A DNA stretch of 64,000 nucleotides from Arcicella gelida (lineage in GTDB: Bacteria; Bacteroidota; Bacteroidia; Cytophagales; Spirosomataceae). How positions within the stretch are numbered: position 1 is the first letter of the stretch; every line of letters begins with the position of its first letter. The notes beneath the pieces were generated by a model, which saw only the letters and a program-made list of their open reading frames with translations, had not been told where the DNA came from and ran no database searches. Both the position numbers and the translations under genes were made by a program. This document shows, one piece after another, positions 1 to 7,241 of the stretch. The stretch is from assembly GCF_034931025.1 (NCBI RefSeq), contig NZ_JAYGIL010000019.1, forward strand, positions 75,446 to 139,445, read 5' to 3'.

Positions 1-109
1 AAAAATTATGTATTTGTAAAATCAAACGATTTTTTTTCGTTATTTCAACCTATTCATTAACAAAGGTACAAAGTATCAATATTTTTTAACGATTAAAATT
101 TAAAAAGCT

Positions 110-841
110 ATGACAGATAGAGAGAGCGGGAAATTAATGACGCATGATGAGAAAATAAAAAAAGCTTTCGTTGACCATACTTGGGCGGAAATTCATTCAG
201 AGGAATCTTGGAGAACCTTCAAAATCATGTCTGAATTTGTAGAGGGTGTAGATAAATTGGCTAAGATTGGTCCTTGTGTTTCGATTTTTGGCTCGGCAAG
301 AACAAAACCCGACAATCCTTATTATTTAATGGCTGAGGAAATTGCTTCTAAATTGGTACGCCACGGCTATGGCGTTATTACTGGTGGTGGCCCGGGCATT
401 ATGGAAGCGGGAAACAAAGGTGCGAAATTGCAAGGTGGAAAATCGGTAGGATTGAACATTGAATTACCTTTCGAACAAAAACCGAATGATTATATCGACC
501 GTGATAAAAGTATCGACTTTGAATATTTCTTTGTGCGTAAAGTAATGTTTGTGAAATATTCTCAAGGCTTCATCATTATGCCGGGTGGTTTTGGGACACT
601 TGATGAGATGTTTGAATCACTTACGTTGATGCAAACTCAGAAAATTGGGCGTTTCCCTGTGGTATTGGTTGGTAAAAAATACTGGGGTGGTTTATTCGAT
701 TGGATTAAAGAAACCATGGTACCAGAAGGAACTATCAATCCTGATGACTTGGAATTAGTTTCTTTGGTAGATAATCCGACGGATGCCGTGAAAGTAATTG
801 ATGATTTTTATGCCAAGTATTTGTTGAAACCTAATTTTTAG
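110..841 (+). CDS. LOG family protein (TIGR00730-type nucleotide 5'-monophosphate nucleosidase)
   Basis: A 243 aa cytosolic Rossmann-like protein. The family hallmarks are visible: a GGGPGIMEA nucleotide-binding loop at about residues 92-100 and the PGGxGTxxE signature (PGGFGTLDE) at about 158-166, whose Glu, with an Arg before it, hydrolyses the N-glycosidic bond of nucleoside monophosphates. Family members include cytokinin-activating LOG enzymes and bacterial PpnN-type nucleosidases; which substrate is used here cannot be read from sequence. An in-frame ATG at 137 (residue 10) is an alternative start. The gene stands alone, with a MITE-like repeat starting 30 bp after its stop codon. Confidence 0.9.
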   Translation: MTDRESGKLMTHDEKIKKAFVDHTWAEIHSEESWRTFKIMSEFVEGVDKLAKIGPCVSIFGSARTKPDNPYYLMAEEIASKLVRHGYGVITGGGPGIMEAGNKGAKLQGGKSVGLNIELPFEQKPNDYIDRDKSIDFEYFFVRKVMFVKYSQGFIIMPGGFGTLDEMFESLTLMQTQKIGRFPVVLVGKKYWGGLFDWIKETMVPEGTINPDDLELVSLVDNPTDAVKVIDDFYAKYLLKPNF

Positions 842-870
842 GATTAACATTATACATATTTTCCTTTCAA

Positions 871-1111
871 CATGAGTCATCCCGATTTTTTTAAAGTGAG
901 TTTAAGGACAATTTGAAAGGTTTTCTATTTATTATTGTCTAGTCCTTACTTTTCTTTCCTTGATGAAAGAAAAGTAACAAAAGAAAATCAAGAATTCCTA
1001 AACTCGCTTCGCTCAAACAGTAGGAATTCGTTGCTAATCAATCACAAAAAAGCGGTCAAAGAGCTAATTTTAACCGCTTTTTTGTGATTTTAAAATTCGG
1101 GATGACTCATG
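871..1111. repeat. MITE-like dispersed element with 15-bp terminal inverted repeats
   Basis: The sequence CATGAGTCATCCCGA at 871-885 is repeated exactly in inverted form at 1097-1111, enclosing 241 bp with no gene. Inside are a TACTTTTCTTTC/GAAAGAAAAGTA hairpin (about 948-972), a GAATTCCT...AGGAATTC pair (about 992-1029) and a strong 17-bp hairpin at 1040-1089. The inner TTACTTTTCTTTC...GAAAGAAAAGTAA motif is a recurrent intergenic motif in Bacteroidota as I recall it. The closed ends suggest a non-autonomous mobile element; no transposase lies nearby. Confidence 0.55.
1040..1089. terminator. Bidirectional rho-independent terminator hairpin
   Basis: A perfect 17-bp stem (AATCACAAAAAAGCGGT and its complement) with a 16-nt loop; A- and T-runs in the arms give a U-tract in both directions. 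It lies between the convergent LOG-family gene and the DUF6261-like gene, inside the MITE-like element. Confidence 0.7.
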
Positions 1112-1117
1112 TTTCCT

Positions 1118-1825
1118 TTACTCCTTCCCTCCTCTTTTCGGTCTTGATACATTGTATTTTTTAGTCAATCCTTCAATTTCTTTGATGATATTGCCATAAT
1201 CGGCTGTAGGATACACTATTTCTAGGGATTTTAATAGATTAAGAAGGCTTTTGAATCGTGCTATGGCTATCGTTTTACTTTCCTTGAAATTCTTTTCAGG
1301 TAAGTTTACTTTCGATATTACCATTATCTTGTACAAACTATTGAATGCCAAATTATCTGTTTTCAAGGCTTGAAGCCAGTCTGATAAATGTAGTTTAGTG
1401 ATTGCTTGACTCAGACTTTCATCATTTTCAAAATCCCTTATTAGGCTATTCGTTATCTCGGTTTGGTCGTAATATTTCCTTTTCTCTATTTGCTTGCCGT
1501 ACTTAGCAAAGGTTCTCAAGATACTTTTGCCTGCCTCCCGATAGTCAGCATCAAAGTGCTTTAAATAGCTTGTAGCAATTTCTCTGATGCCTTGTGTAAG
1601 CTGATTTCTACGAGTATCCAGCTCTTTTAAACCTTCAGTATGCGGGTTCTTTTTACCTGTTGAGAAAATCAAGTAGAGTTGTTCTATCTCGGAGGAGAGT
1701 TCCACCATTTTTTGGCTCACTTCTGTAGTTGGTTGATTCAACGTTTTACAAATGGAGATGACATTTTCCAGAAAACCAATGGTCGAGGCGTTGGAATAGT
1801 GGTAGATTTTTGAGGTATGTATCAT
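1118..1825 (-). CDS. DUF6261-like helical protein of unknown function
   Basis: A 235 aa protein, apparently all-helical, without signal peptide or membrane segment, ending in a basic tail (residues 226-235, rich in Arg/Lys/Gly). The pattern, with an opening 'YHYSNASTIGF' and heptad-like Leu/Ile spacing through residues 30-210, resembles the Bacteroidota-only DUF6261 family, recalled from memory rather than searched. No catalytic motif is visible. The start ATG is at 1825. Its upstream region (1936-2304) is an exact 41-bp tandem hairpin array, so promoter or leader must lie within or just after the array. A second unknown protein of similar size at 27738 also neighbours a tandem array. Confidence 0.6.
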   Translation of the reverse strand: MIHTSKIYHYSNASTIGFLENVISICKTLNQPTTEVSQKMVELSSEIEQLYLIFSTGKKNPHTEGLKELDTRRNQLTQGIREIATSYLKHFDADYREAGKSILRTFAKYGKQIEKRKYYDQTEITNSLIRDFENDESLSQAITKLHLSDWLQALKTDNLAFNSLYKIMVISKVNLPEKNFKESKTIAIARFKSLLNLLKSLEIVYPTADYGNIIKEIEGLTKKYNVSRPKRGGKE

Positions 1826-1935
1826 GCTTCAAACTATTTATAGTGATATTTTTCAAGAAAACGGAGTTTAGCTTTAAATAGTTTACAAAATAACAAATTT
1901 TTATCCTATAACTAGCTGAAACAGTGTAATTAACA

Positions 1936-2304
1936 GTGTATCTAACCATTTTCCATTAGAAATAGCATAGATACAAGTGTATCTAACCATTTTCCATCAG
2001 AAATAACATAGATACACGTGTATCTAATCATTTTTCATCAGAAATAGCATAGATACACGTGTATCTAATCATTTTTCATCAGAAATAACATAGATACACG
2101 TGTATCTAATCGTTTTCCATCAGAAATAGCATAGATACACGTGTATCTAATCGTTTTCCATCAGAAATAACATAGATACACGTGTATCTGACCATTTTCC
2201 ATCAGAAATAGCATAGATACACATGTATCTGACCATTTTCCATCAGAAACAGCATAGATACACGTGTATCTGATTATTTTTCAACAGAAATAATATAGAT
2301 ACAA
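1936..2304. repeat. Tandem array of nine 41-bp units, each a hairpin (array 1)
   Basis: Nine units of exactly 41 bp. Each unit begins GTGTATCT and ends AGATACAC, so each unit folds on itself (8-9 bp stem, about 23-nt loop), while each junction makes an 18-bp perfect palindrome TAGATACACGTGTATCTA. Units vary in pairs: 1-2 carry AACCATTTTCC, 3-4 AATCATTTTTC, 5-6 AATCGTTTTCC, 7-8 GACCATTTTCC, and the triplet before the right arm alternates AGC/AAC. The array therefore grew as an 82-bp dimer. The 41-bp period rules out continuous coding. It fills the space upstream of the DUF6261-like gene. Confidence 0.93.
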
Positions 2305-2330
2305 GTATTTCTAAATAGAATAAAACAAAA

Positions 2331-2360
2331 ACAGGTCAGCAACATCAGTTGCTGACCTGT
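2331..2360. terminator. Perfect hairpin beside array 1
   Basis: ACAGGTCAGCAAC and its complement form a 13-bp stem with a 4-nt ATCA loop, starting 27 bp beyond the last array unit. On the minus strand a T-rich stretch follows, so it could end transcription coming from the VOC gene before the array; it could equally be the outer boundary hairpin of the array. Confidence 0.5.
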
Positions 2361-2407
2361 ATCACCTAAAAGCAAAGAAAAATCATATCATAAAATATTT
2401 CTCCCCT

Positions 2408-2454
2408 TTCTTTCTCATTAGCGGGCGATTTAAATCGCCTGTTAATGAGAAAGA
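2408..2454. terminator. Long imperfect palindrome after the GMC/VOC operon
   Basis: Outer arms CTTTCTCATTA/TAATGAGAAAG and a core GGCGATTTAAATCGCC form a near-perfect palindrome with a few mismatches between the two blocks. It sits just 3' of the VOC stop codon. It belongs to the class of gene-end palindromes with a central TTAA also seen at 5339 and 29615. Confidence 0.5.
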
Positions 2455-2471
2455 CGGTACTTCAAAAACTT

Positions 2472-2936
2472 TTATTTCTTCGGTTCATTCAGTTCTATCA
2501 CATAACCGTCTGGGTCTGTTACATAAATCTGGTACGCACCATCAAAACGCTTTTGTCTGTGATACGCCACATTGTTTGCCTTCAAAAACTCTTCGATTCC
2601 ATCCGCAGAATTTGTCGGGATTGATAAAGAGAAATGCGCTCCGTTCTTATCATTGTTTGCTACTGGTTGTTCTCTGCCCAATAGTAAATGTAATTCTTGT
2701 CCCGGTGCAATCTTGAACCATCTTCTAATCGCCAACAAATTATCTGGCACATCTACGGGCGATAAACCGATGATTTCACGGTAGAATTTAGCACTTACTT
2801 TCAAATCTTTTACGGCTAAACCAACGTGGTTGTAAGAAAGAATTTCAATCCCTTTTTTAGGTGTATCTTGGGCAAAAGTTTGAGAAGCAAAGCCAGTACA
2901 CATCAAAAGGGCAATCATCAAGCGAATAGTTTTCAT
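2472..2936 (-). CDS. Exported VOC-superfamily (glyoxalase-like) protein
   Basis: A 154 aa protein with a cleavable signal peptide (MKTIRLMIALLMCTGFASQTFAQ, cut after about residue 21-23) followed by one VOC module: 'NHVGLAVKDLKVSAKFYREIIGL' at the start of the fold, 'HFSLSIP' in the middle and 'DPDGYVIEL' at the end, which carries the usual metal-ligand Glu. The reading frame is open further upstream, but that extension has no resemblance to the family and would run into the GMC gene; the ATG at 2936 gives a proper signal peptide. It begins 17 bp after the GMC oxidoreductase stop, so the two form an operon. The substrate is unknown. Confidence 0.8.
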   Translation of the reverse strand: MKTIRLMIALLMCTGFASQTFAQDTPKKGIEILSYNHVGLAVKDLKVSAKFYREIIGLSPVDVPDNLLAIRRWFKIAPGQELHLLLGREQPVANNDKNGAHFSLSIPTNSADGIEEFLKANNVAYHRQKRFDGAYQIYVTDPDGYVIELNEPKK

Positions 2937-2953
2937 GGATTGAATTTGGTTGT

Positions 2954-4660
2954 TTATAAATTTCCTTTTTTTAATTCTTTCACCGCATAATCGGCCGCAC
3001 GAGCGGTCATTGCCATATAAGTAAGCGATGGATTTACGCAAGATGCCGAAGTCATAAAAGCACCATCGGTCACAAACACATTTTTGCAAGCCCAAACCTG
3101 ATTCCACTTATTGAGTACCGAAGTTTTAGGGTCATGACCCATGCGGGCTGTTCCCATTTCATGAATTCCCAAACCCGGATAGCTCATCTCGTCATAAGCG
3201 TTCACATTTTTAAAACCCGCTGCTTCTAGCATTTCAGCGGCATCGTTTTTCATATCCACCCGCATTTTCAATTCATTCTCCTTAAACTCAGCATCCATTC
3301 TTAAAACAGGTTGCCCCCATTTATCGGTAATTTCTTTAGAGAGTTCTACTTTGTTTTCGTAATAAGGCAAGCATTCACCAAAACCGCCCAAATCCATACT
3401 CCAATTACCGATTTGTGTTTGTTTATTTTTGAGCGAAGCACCAAATTCCTCCTCTTCTCCCGACTGTCGGTATCGTCTTGCACCGCCTTCGTAACCAAAA
3501 CCTCGCAGATAATCACGTTTATCAGTACCAATATTACGGAAACGTGGCACATAACCACCTACTGGATTTCGCCCTTTGTAGTACTTATCTTTAAACAATT
3601 CGGTTTCGCCATAAGCGCCAATTCTGAAATGATGATCCATCAAATTATGTCCTAACTGACCGCTATCATCCATCCCATTCGGGAAACGATTGGAAGTAGA
3701 GTTCAACAAAATAAAAGTAGAACCCAAAGCAGAAGCATTCAAGAAAACGATTTTAGCGAAAAACTCATGCCATTCACCTGTGCGTTCATCAATTACTCTT
3801 ACGCCTTTGGCTTTCTTTTTCTGTTCATCATAAATAATCGAATTGACGATAGAATGAGGACGAACAGTAAGATTTCCAGTCTTTTGGGCAGCGGGTAAAG
3901 TAGCAGCCTGCGAACTAAAGTAAGCACCAAAGGGACAACCACGCATACACATATCTCGTGACTGACAGGAAGCTCGCCCAAGAGCAGTCTGTTCGGCAGT
4001 AGGTTGTGTAAGATGCGCCCCACGCCCATGAATTAAATAACGATTGGGGAATTTCTGACGAATTGTTTTCGAGAAATGTTCTTCGGCACAAGTAAATTCT
4101 ATCGGTGGTTGGAACTCGCCATCGGGTAAATGTGGAAGTCCGTCACGAGAACCGCAAATGCCAGCAAACTTTTCAGCATAACTATACCAAGGGGCAATGT
4201 CTTTGTATCTAATTGGCCAGTCGATTCCAATGCCTTCTTTCAGGTTAGCTTCAAAATCTATATCACTCCAACGCAAAGAAACCCTTCCCCACATCAACGA
4301 ACGTCCACCCACATGGTATCCACGAATCCAATCAAAACGCTTGGTTTCGAGATAAGGATTTTCTAAATCGTTTACAAAATGTTCGTGAGTAGATTCTGTA
4401 ATGGTAAAACCAGTACGGTTTTGAATAGGATGTTTGGCGATAATATCAAGAGGAACTTTACCGCCATGTTCAAAATTCCAAGGGTCTGTCAAGGCAGTTT
4501 TATAGTCTTTTACGTGTTCAATATTACGCCCACGCTCTAGCACGAGTACTTTTAGTCCTTTCTGCGAAAGCTCTTTAGCAGCCCAGCCTCCGCTAATACC
4601 CGAACCCACTACAATGGCATCAAAAGTGTTTTGTTCAAAATGGTTATTGTTGATATTCAT
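2954..4660 (-). CDS. GMC-family oxidoreductase (FAD-dependent)
   Basis: A 568 aa flavoprotein. The FAD dinucleotide fold is at the N-terminus (GSGISGG, residues 19-25, then LERGR). A Cys-rich segment, SCQSRDMCMRGCPFGAYFS (about 232-250), is typical of Bacteroidota GMC enzymes related to gluconate 2-dehydrogenase large subunits. The C-terminal GMC domain has HEMGTARMG and NPSLTYMAMTARAADY, containing the conserved catalytic His/Asn region. It probably oxidises a sugar or cyclic polyol. No export signal is visible. The co-transcribed exported VOC protein follows; a gluconate 2-dehydrogenase subunit 3 partner, often adjacent, is absent here. Confidence 0.85.
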   Translation of the reverse strand: MNINNNHFEQNTFDAIVVGSGISGGWAAKELSQKGLKVLVLERGRNIEHVKDYKTALTDPWNFEHGGKVPLDIIAKHPIQNRTGFTITESTHEHFVNDLENPYLETKRFDWIRGYHVGGRSLMWGRVSLRWSDIDFEANLKEGIGIDWPIRYKDIAPWYSYAEKFAGICGSRDGLPHLPDGEFQPPIEFTCAEEHFSKTIRQKFPNRYLIHGRGAHLTQPTAEQTALGRASCQSRDMCMRGCPFGAYFSSQAATLPAAQKTGNLTVRPHSIVNSIIYDEQKKKAKGVRVIDERTGEWHEFFAKIVFLNASALGSTFILLNSTSNRFPNGMDDSGQLGHNLMDHHFRIGAYGETELFKDKYYKGRNPVGGYVPRFRNIGTDKRDYLRGFGYEGGARRYRQSGEEEEFGASLKNKQTQIGNWSMDLGGFGECLPYYENKVELSKEITDKWGQPVLRMDAEFKENELKMRVDMKNDAAEMLEAAGFKNVNAYDEMSYPGLGIHEMGTARMGHDPKTSVLNKWNQVWACKNVFVTDGAFMTSASCVNPSLTYMAMTARAADYAVKELKKGNL

Positions 4661-4685
4661 TTTTAGGAAAGTTGAATAATAGTAT

Positions 4686-4712
4686 TTGGGATAAAAGTAA
4701 AAAATATCTTTG
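4686..4712 (+). promoter_or_regulatory. Possible Bacteroidota-type promoter
   Basis: TTG at 4686-4688 and TATCTTTG at 4705-4712 match the Bacteroidota -33/-7 pattern (TTG and TAnnTTTG) with a 16-nt spacer, slightly shorter than usual. It faces the SRPBCC gene, whose start is about 200 nt further on, so a long leader would be needed. Confidence 0.3.
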
Positions 4713-4909
4713 TAAACCCATGCAAACCTGTGGGGTAGGAAAAAAGAAAGTAATCAGGTATTGAAAGAACAACATCATGAATTTTTACTTTAAAATTATT
4801 TATCAAGAAAATCTAATACTCATCTATCAATAGATGTTGTTTTATTTTCTTATCTTGAAATCAACATTCAATCGTATTTAAACCAACAATTAAAACGGAA
4901 GTATTAACT

Positions 4910-5320
4910 ATGGAAACACTCACGGTACAAACAATTATCAAAGCTCCAATAGAAAAAGTTTGGAAGTGTTGGACTACTCCAACTGACATTATTCAGTGGA
5001 ACAATCCGTCGGAAGATTGGGAAACGACCAGTGTTGAAATAGATTTAAAAGATAACGGAAAGTTTATCTATAAAATGAAAGCGAAAGACGGTAGCGAAGC
5101 TTTTGATTTTACGGGTACTTACGATAAAATAATTATTAACGAATACATAGCATCTACATTATTCGATAACAGAAAAGTAATCAATATTTTCAAAGCAAAT
5201 GGCGACGAAACCATTCTCATCGAAACTTTCGAACCTGAAGGAGAAACGCCCATTCCTGAACAAAAAGCCTTTACACAGGCAGTAATAGATAATTTTAAAA
5301 GATATGTGGAGGGAAGTTAA
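4910..5320 (+). CDS. SRPBCC/AHSA1-domain protein
   Basis: A 136 aa protein of the START/Bet v1 fold, AHSA1-like branch. The N-terminus 'TLTVQTIIKAPIEKVWKCWTTPTDIIQW' (residues 3-30) and the C-terminal helix with 'AFTQAVIDNFKRYVE' are diagnostic. These proteins bind small hydrophobic ligands, or, in eukaryotic Aha1, Hsp90; the bacterial versions are mostly uncharacterised. It is complete, monocistronic and ends at a perfect palindrome shared with the convergent MpaB-like gene. Confidence 0.85.
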   Translation: METLTVQTIIKAPIEKVWKCWTTPTDIIQWNNPSEDWETTSVEIDLKDNGKFIYKMKAKDGSEAFDFTGTYDKIIINEYIASTLFDNRKVINIFKANGDETILIETFEPEGETPIPEQKAFTQAVIDNFKRYVEGS

Positions 5321-5338
5321 ATCCATTTTCTCTATAAA

Positions 5339-5372
5339 TCAATAGGGCTGGACTTAAGTCCAGCCCTATTGA
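5339..5372. terminator. 34-bp perfect palindrome between convergent genes
   Basis: TCAATAGGGCTGGACTT followed directly by its reverse complement, with no spacer. The outer arm TCAATAGGG recurs at 29615 with a different inner core. It sits between two converging stop codons, so a bidirectional terminator or mRNA 3'-end hairpin is likely. Confidence 0.6.
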
Positions 5373-5380
5373 TAAAAGTA

Positions 5381-6361
5381 TTATTCAGCAGGTTTAAACA
5401 ATAATTGATACGGAATAAAAGGAATCAATTTACTTTCAAAAGGAACGGCTGGAATACCTAGTAAATCTGCTACTTCGTCTCCCAATAAAAAACGCATTTG
5501 TGCAGCTGGAAAAGATTTCAACAAAGGATTGGAAACAAAACTTTCTAAAGTTTGGAGTAATGCTTTCGTCAATAATTTACCTTCTTCCGATGGTCTGAAT
5601 TGACGTTTAGCAATTACTTTATCCAGTGTAAACGCTTCTCTGAGATTATTGGGGATTAATTCTTTTTCAACGCCCATGATATTACTGATTACATTCCAAA
5701 GATGTAAATAAGCCTCTGCTTCAGTACTTTCAGGTGCTTTCCCCGATTTCCTCAGTCCACGAATTACGATGTATGAAAATGCCCCGTTCGTTCCCGCCAT
5801 GTCTTCTTGGTTTACTGGTTTTCCCCAAGTATCATCCCAAGAACCGTGATATTCAGAGAAAAAACGAATGGCTGCATGCATTAATCTTACTTTCAATATT
5901 TTACGGAAAGCGATTCCATTCTTCCAGTTTTTTTCTTGCATCACTGTAAAAATAAACTCGCCTGTTTCTTCTAGTCGTTTTAAAGTATCGTTCTGAATTC
6001 TTTGTGATTTTGCCAATACTCTCGCTCCGTCTGCACCAGCATAACAGTAAGGCAAAGCCAAACAAGCCAACATAATACCAATACGCTCTTGATTTTCTTG
6101 GAAGAAATTCATTCCTTTTTGCATCATTCTATAATCAGCAAAATCGGGCAAAACAGGTTTTTGATTCACAAAATCATTCACAAAACTCAAAGAGTACTCC
6201 TCTTCATTGGTATTAAGCCATTTAAAAAAATCTCGTAATCCCACCATTTCAGTTTGCTGAAATACTTGTAGAATGATATTATCGGCTACTTCATCACCAG
6301 TTTGGCGAAGCTTGTCCATTAATTCATTAGAAAACGAGCGTGTTGGTTTGATGGGTTTCAT
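5381..6361 (-). CDS. MpaB/latex-clearing-protein-like oxygenase (DUF2236)
   Basis: A 326 aa protein of the ER-bound oxygenase MpaB / rubber oxygenase Lcp family (PF09995). The signature 'RLMHAAIRFF' (about residues 163-172) carries the conserved His in the R-x-x-H-A-x-x-R context, and 'NQEDMAGTNGAF' (about 187-198) matches the second conserved block. Family members are heme-b oxygenases or haloperoxidase-like proteins; the Bacteroidota branch has no established substrate. No signal peptide. It is flanked upstream by short AGTCCT-type repeats. Confidence 0.75.
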   Translation of the reverse strand: MKPIKPTRSFSNELMDKLRQTGDEVADNIILQVFQQTEMVGLRDFFKWLNTNEEEYSLSFVNDFVNQKPVLPDFADYRMMQKGMNFFQENQERIGIMLACLALPYCYAGADGARVLAKSQRIQNDTLKRLEETGEFIFTVMQEKNWKNGIAFRKILKVRLMHAAIRFFSEYHGSWDDTWGKPVNQEDMAGTNGAFSYIVIRGLRKSGKAPESTEAEAYLHLWNVISNIMGVEKELIPNNLREAFTLDKVIAKRQFRPSEEGKLLTKALLQTLESFVSNPLLKSFPAAQMRFLLGDEVADLLGIPAVPFESKLIPFIPYQLLFKPAE

Positions 6362-6693
6362 TTTTCTGGGGACTTTAGGATTTTAGGACTGGAGGACTTC
6401 AAGACTTTAGGAATTGGAATTGAAAGAGAATATGATTTCATTATATTCTCCTTTATTCACAAAGAATAATCATTCATTGCTAGAAAAAACTATATAGTGA
6501 ACCTCCAAATCAAGCAAGTTGTTCAACATAACCAAAAATCTTTAAGCCCAAAATCATCACATCTTTAAGTCCTACAGTCTTAAAGTCCTAACTCCTAAAG
6601 TCCTAATAAAATTTCTCCCCTCTCAACCCACCATTTCATCTTAAATTCCATCTTATCTTTAGAAACTGAATTTGTTAGCTATTGCTTTAAATT
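6362..6693. repeat. Intergenic with inverted clusters of an AGTCCT/AGGACT motif
   Basis: 332 bp between the divergent MpaB-like and ECF sigma genes. Several copies of GGACTTTAGGA-like sequence lie at about 6370-6411, and several TAAAGTCCTAA-like copies, the inverse, lie at about 6563-6605, with about 150 bp of AT-rich DNA between. Both promoters must be here, but no convincing -33/-7 pair was found. Confidence 0.5.
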
Positions 6694-7233
6694 ATGCCAG
6701 ATAAACTTTCATCCTATATTGAAGAATTTCAAAAAGGGAATCATCTTATTTTCGAGAAGATTTACCAAATCATTTCGCCAAAAATGTTTGGGGTATGCTT
6801 GCGTTATGCGGCTGATAAAGATGAAGCAAAAGATATTTTACAAGAAAGTTTTATTAAAATTTATCATCAACTGAAAAACTTTAGAAACGAAGGCTCTTTT
6901 GAAGGTTGGGCAAAACGAATAGTGGTAAATACTGCTTTAGAATATTTCAGAAGTAAAACCAAATGGAAAAACATTGCTTTTGAAGACTCAGAGGAAGTTT
7001 ATGACATAGAAAGTGAAGATGATATTTTAGGCTATTTATCCAATCAAGAAATTTTACAACTGATTCAAGAATTACCGCCTTCTTACAGATTAGTGTTCAA
7101 CCTTTATGTTTTTGAAGGACTAAAACACAGAGAAATTGCCGAACAATTAGGTATTGGAGAAGGTACTTCTAAATCAAATTTGGCAGATGCCAGAAGAATT
7201 TTACAGAAAAAATTATCGGGAGTAACGAAATAA
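6694..7233 (+). CDS. ECF-type RNA polymerase sigma factor
   Basis: A 179 aa sigma-70 family protein. Region 2 spans about residues 22-90 ('DEAKDILQESFIKIYHQLKNFRNEGSFEGWAKRIVVNTALEYFR', containing the -10-recognition segment) and region 4 about 118-172 ('LPPSYRLVFNLYVFEGLKHREIAEQLGIGEGTSKSNL', helix-turn-helix). No C-terminal extension. The next gene starts 8 bp later and encodes a protein with one membrane span, so this looks like a sigma factor with a membrane partner that could act as its anti-sigma factor. Confidence 0.92.
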   Translation: MPDKLSSYIEEFQKGNHLIFEKIYQIISPKMFGVCLRYAADKDEAKDILQESFIKIYHQLKNFRNEGSFEGWAKRIVVNTALEYFRSKTKWKNIAFEDSEEVYDIESEDDILGYLSNQEILQLIQELPPSYRLVFNLYVFEGLKHREIAEQLGIGEGTSKSNLADARRILQKKLSGVTK

Positions 7234-7241
7234 AAAAGACA

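Noticed and set aside
1746..1949. Minus-strand 67-codon frame overlapping the DUF6261-like gene start
   Set aside because: It overlaps the gene in another frame and reaches into the first array unit; no coding signature.
1936..2304. CRISPR array
   Set aside because: The 23-bp segments between the palindromes are nearly identical to each other, not unique spacers, and no cas gene is present. The same holds for the other three arrays.
2472..3107. Extended 211 aa form of the VOC protein
   Set aside because: The 57-residue extension overlaps the GMC gene, is Cys/Arg-rich without family likeness, and hides the evident signal peptide starting at 2936.
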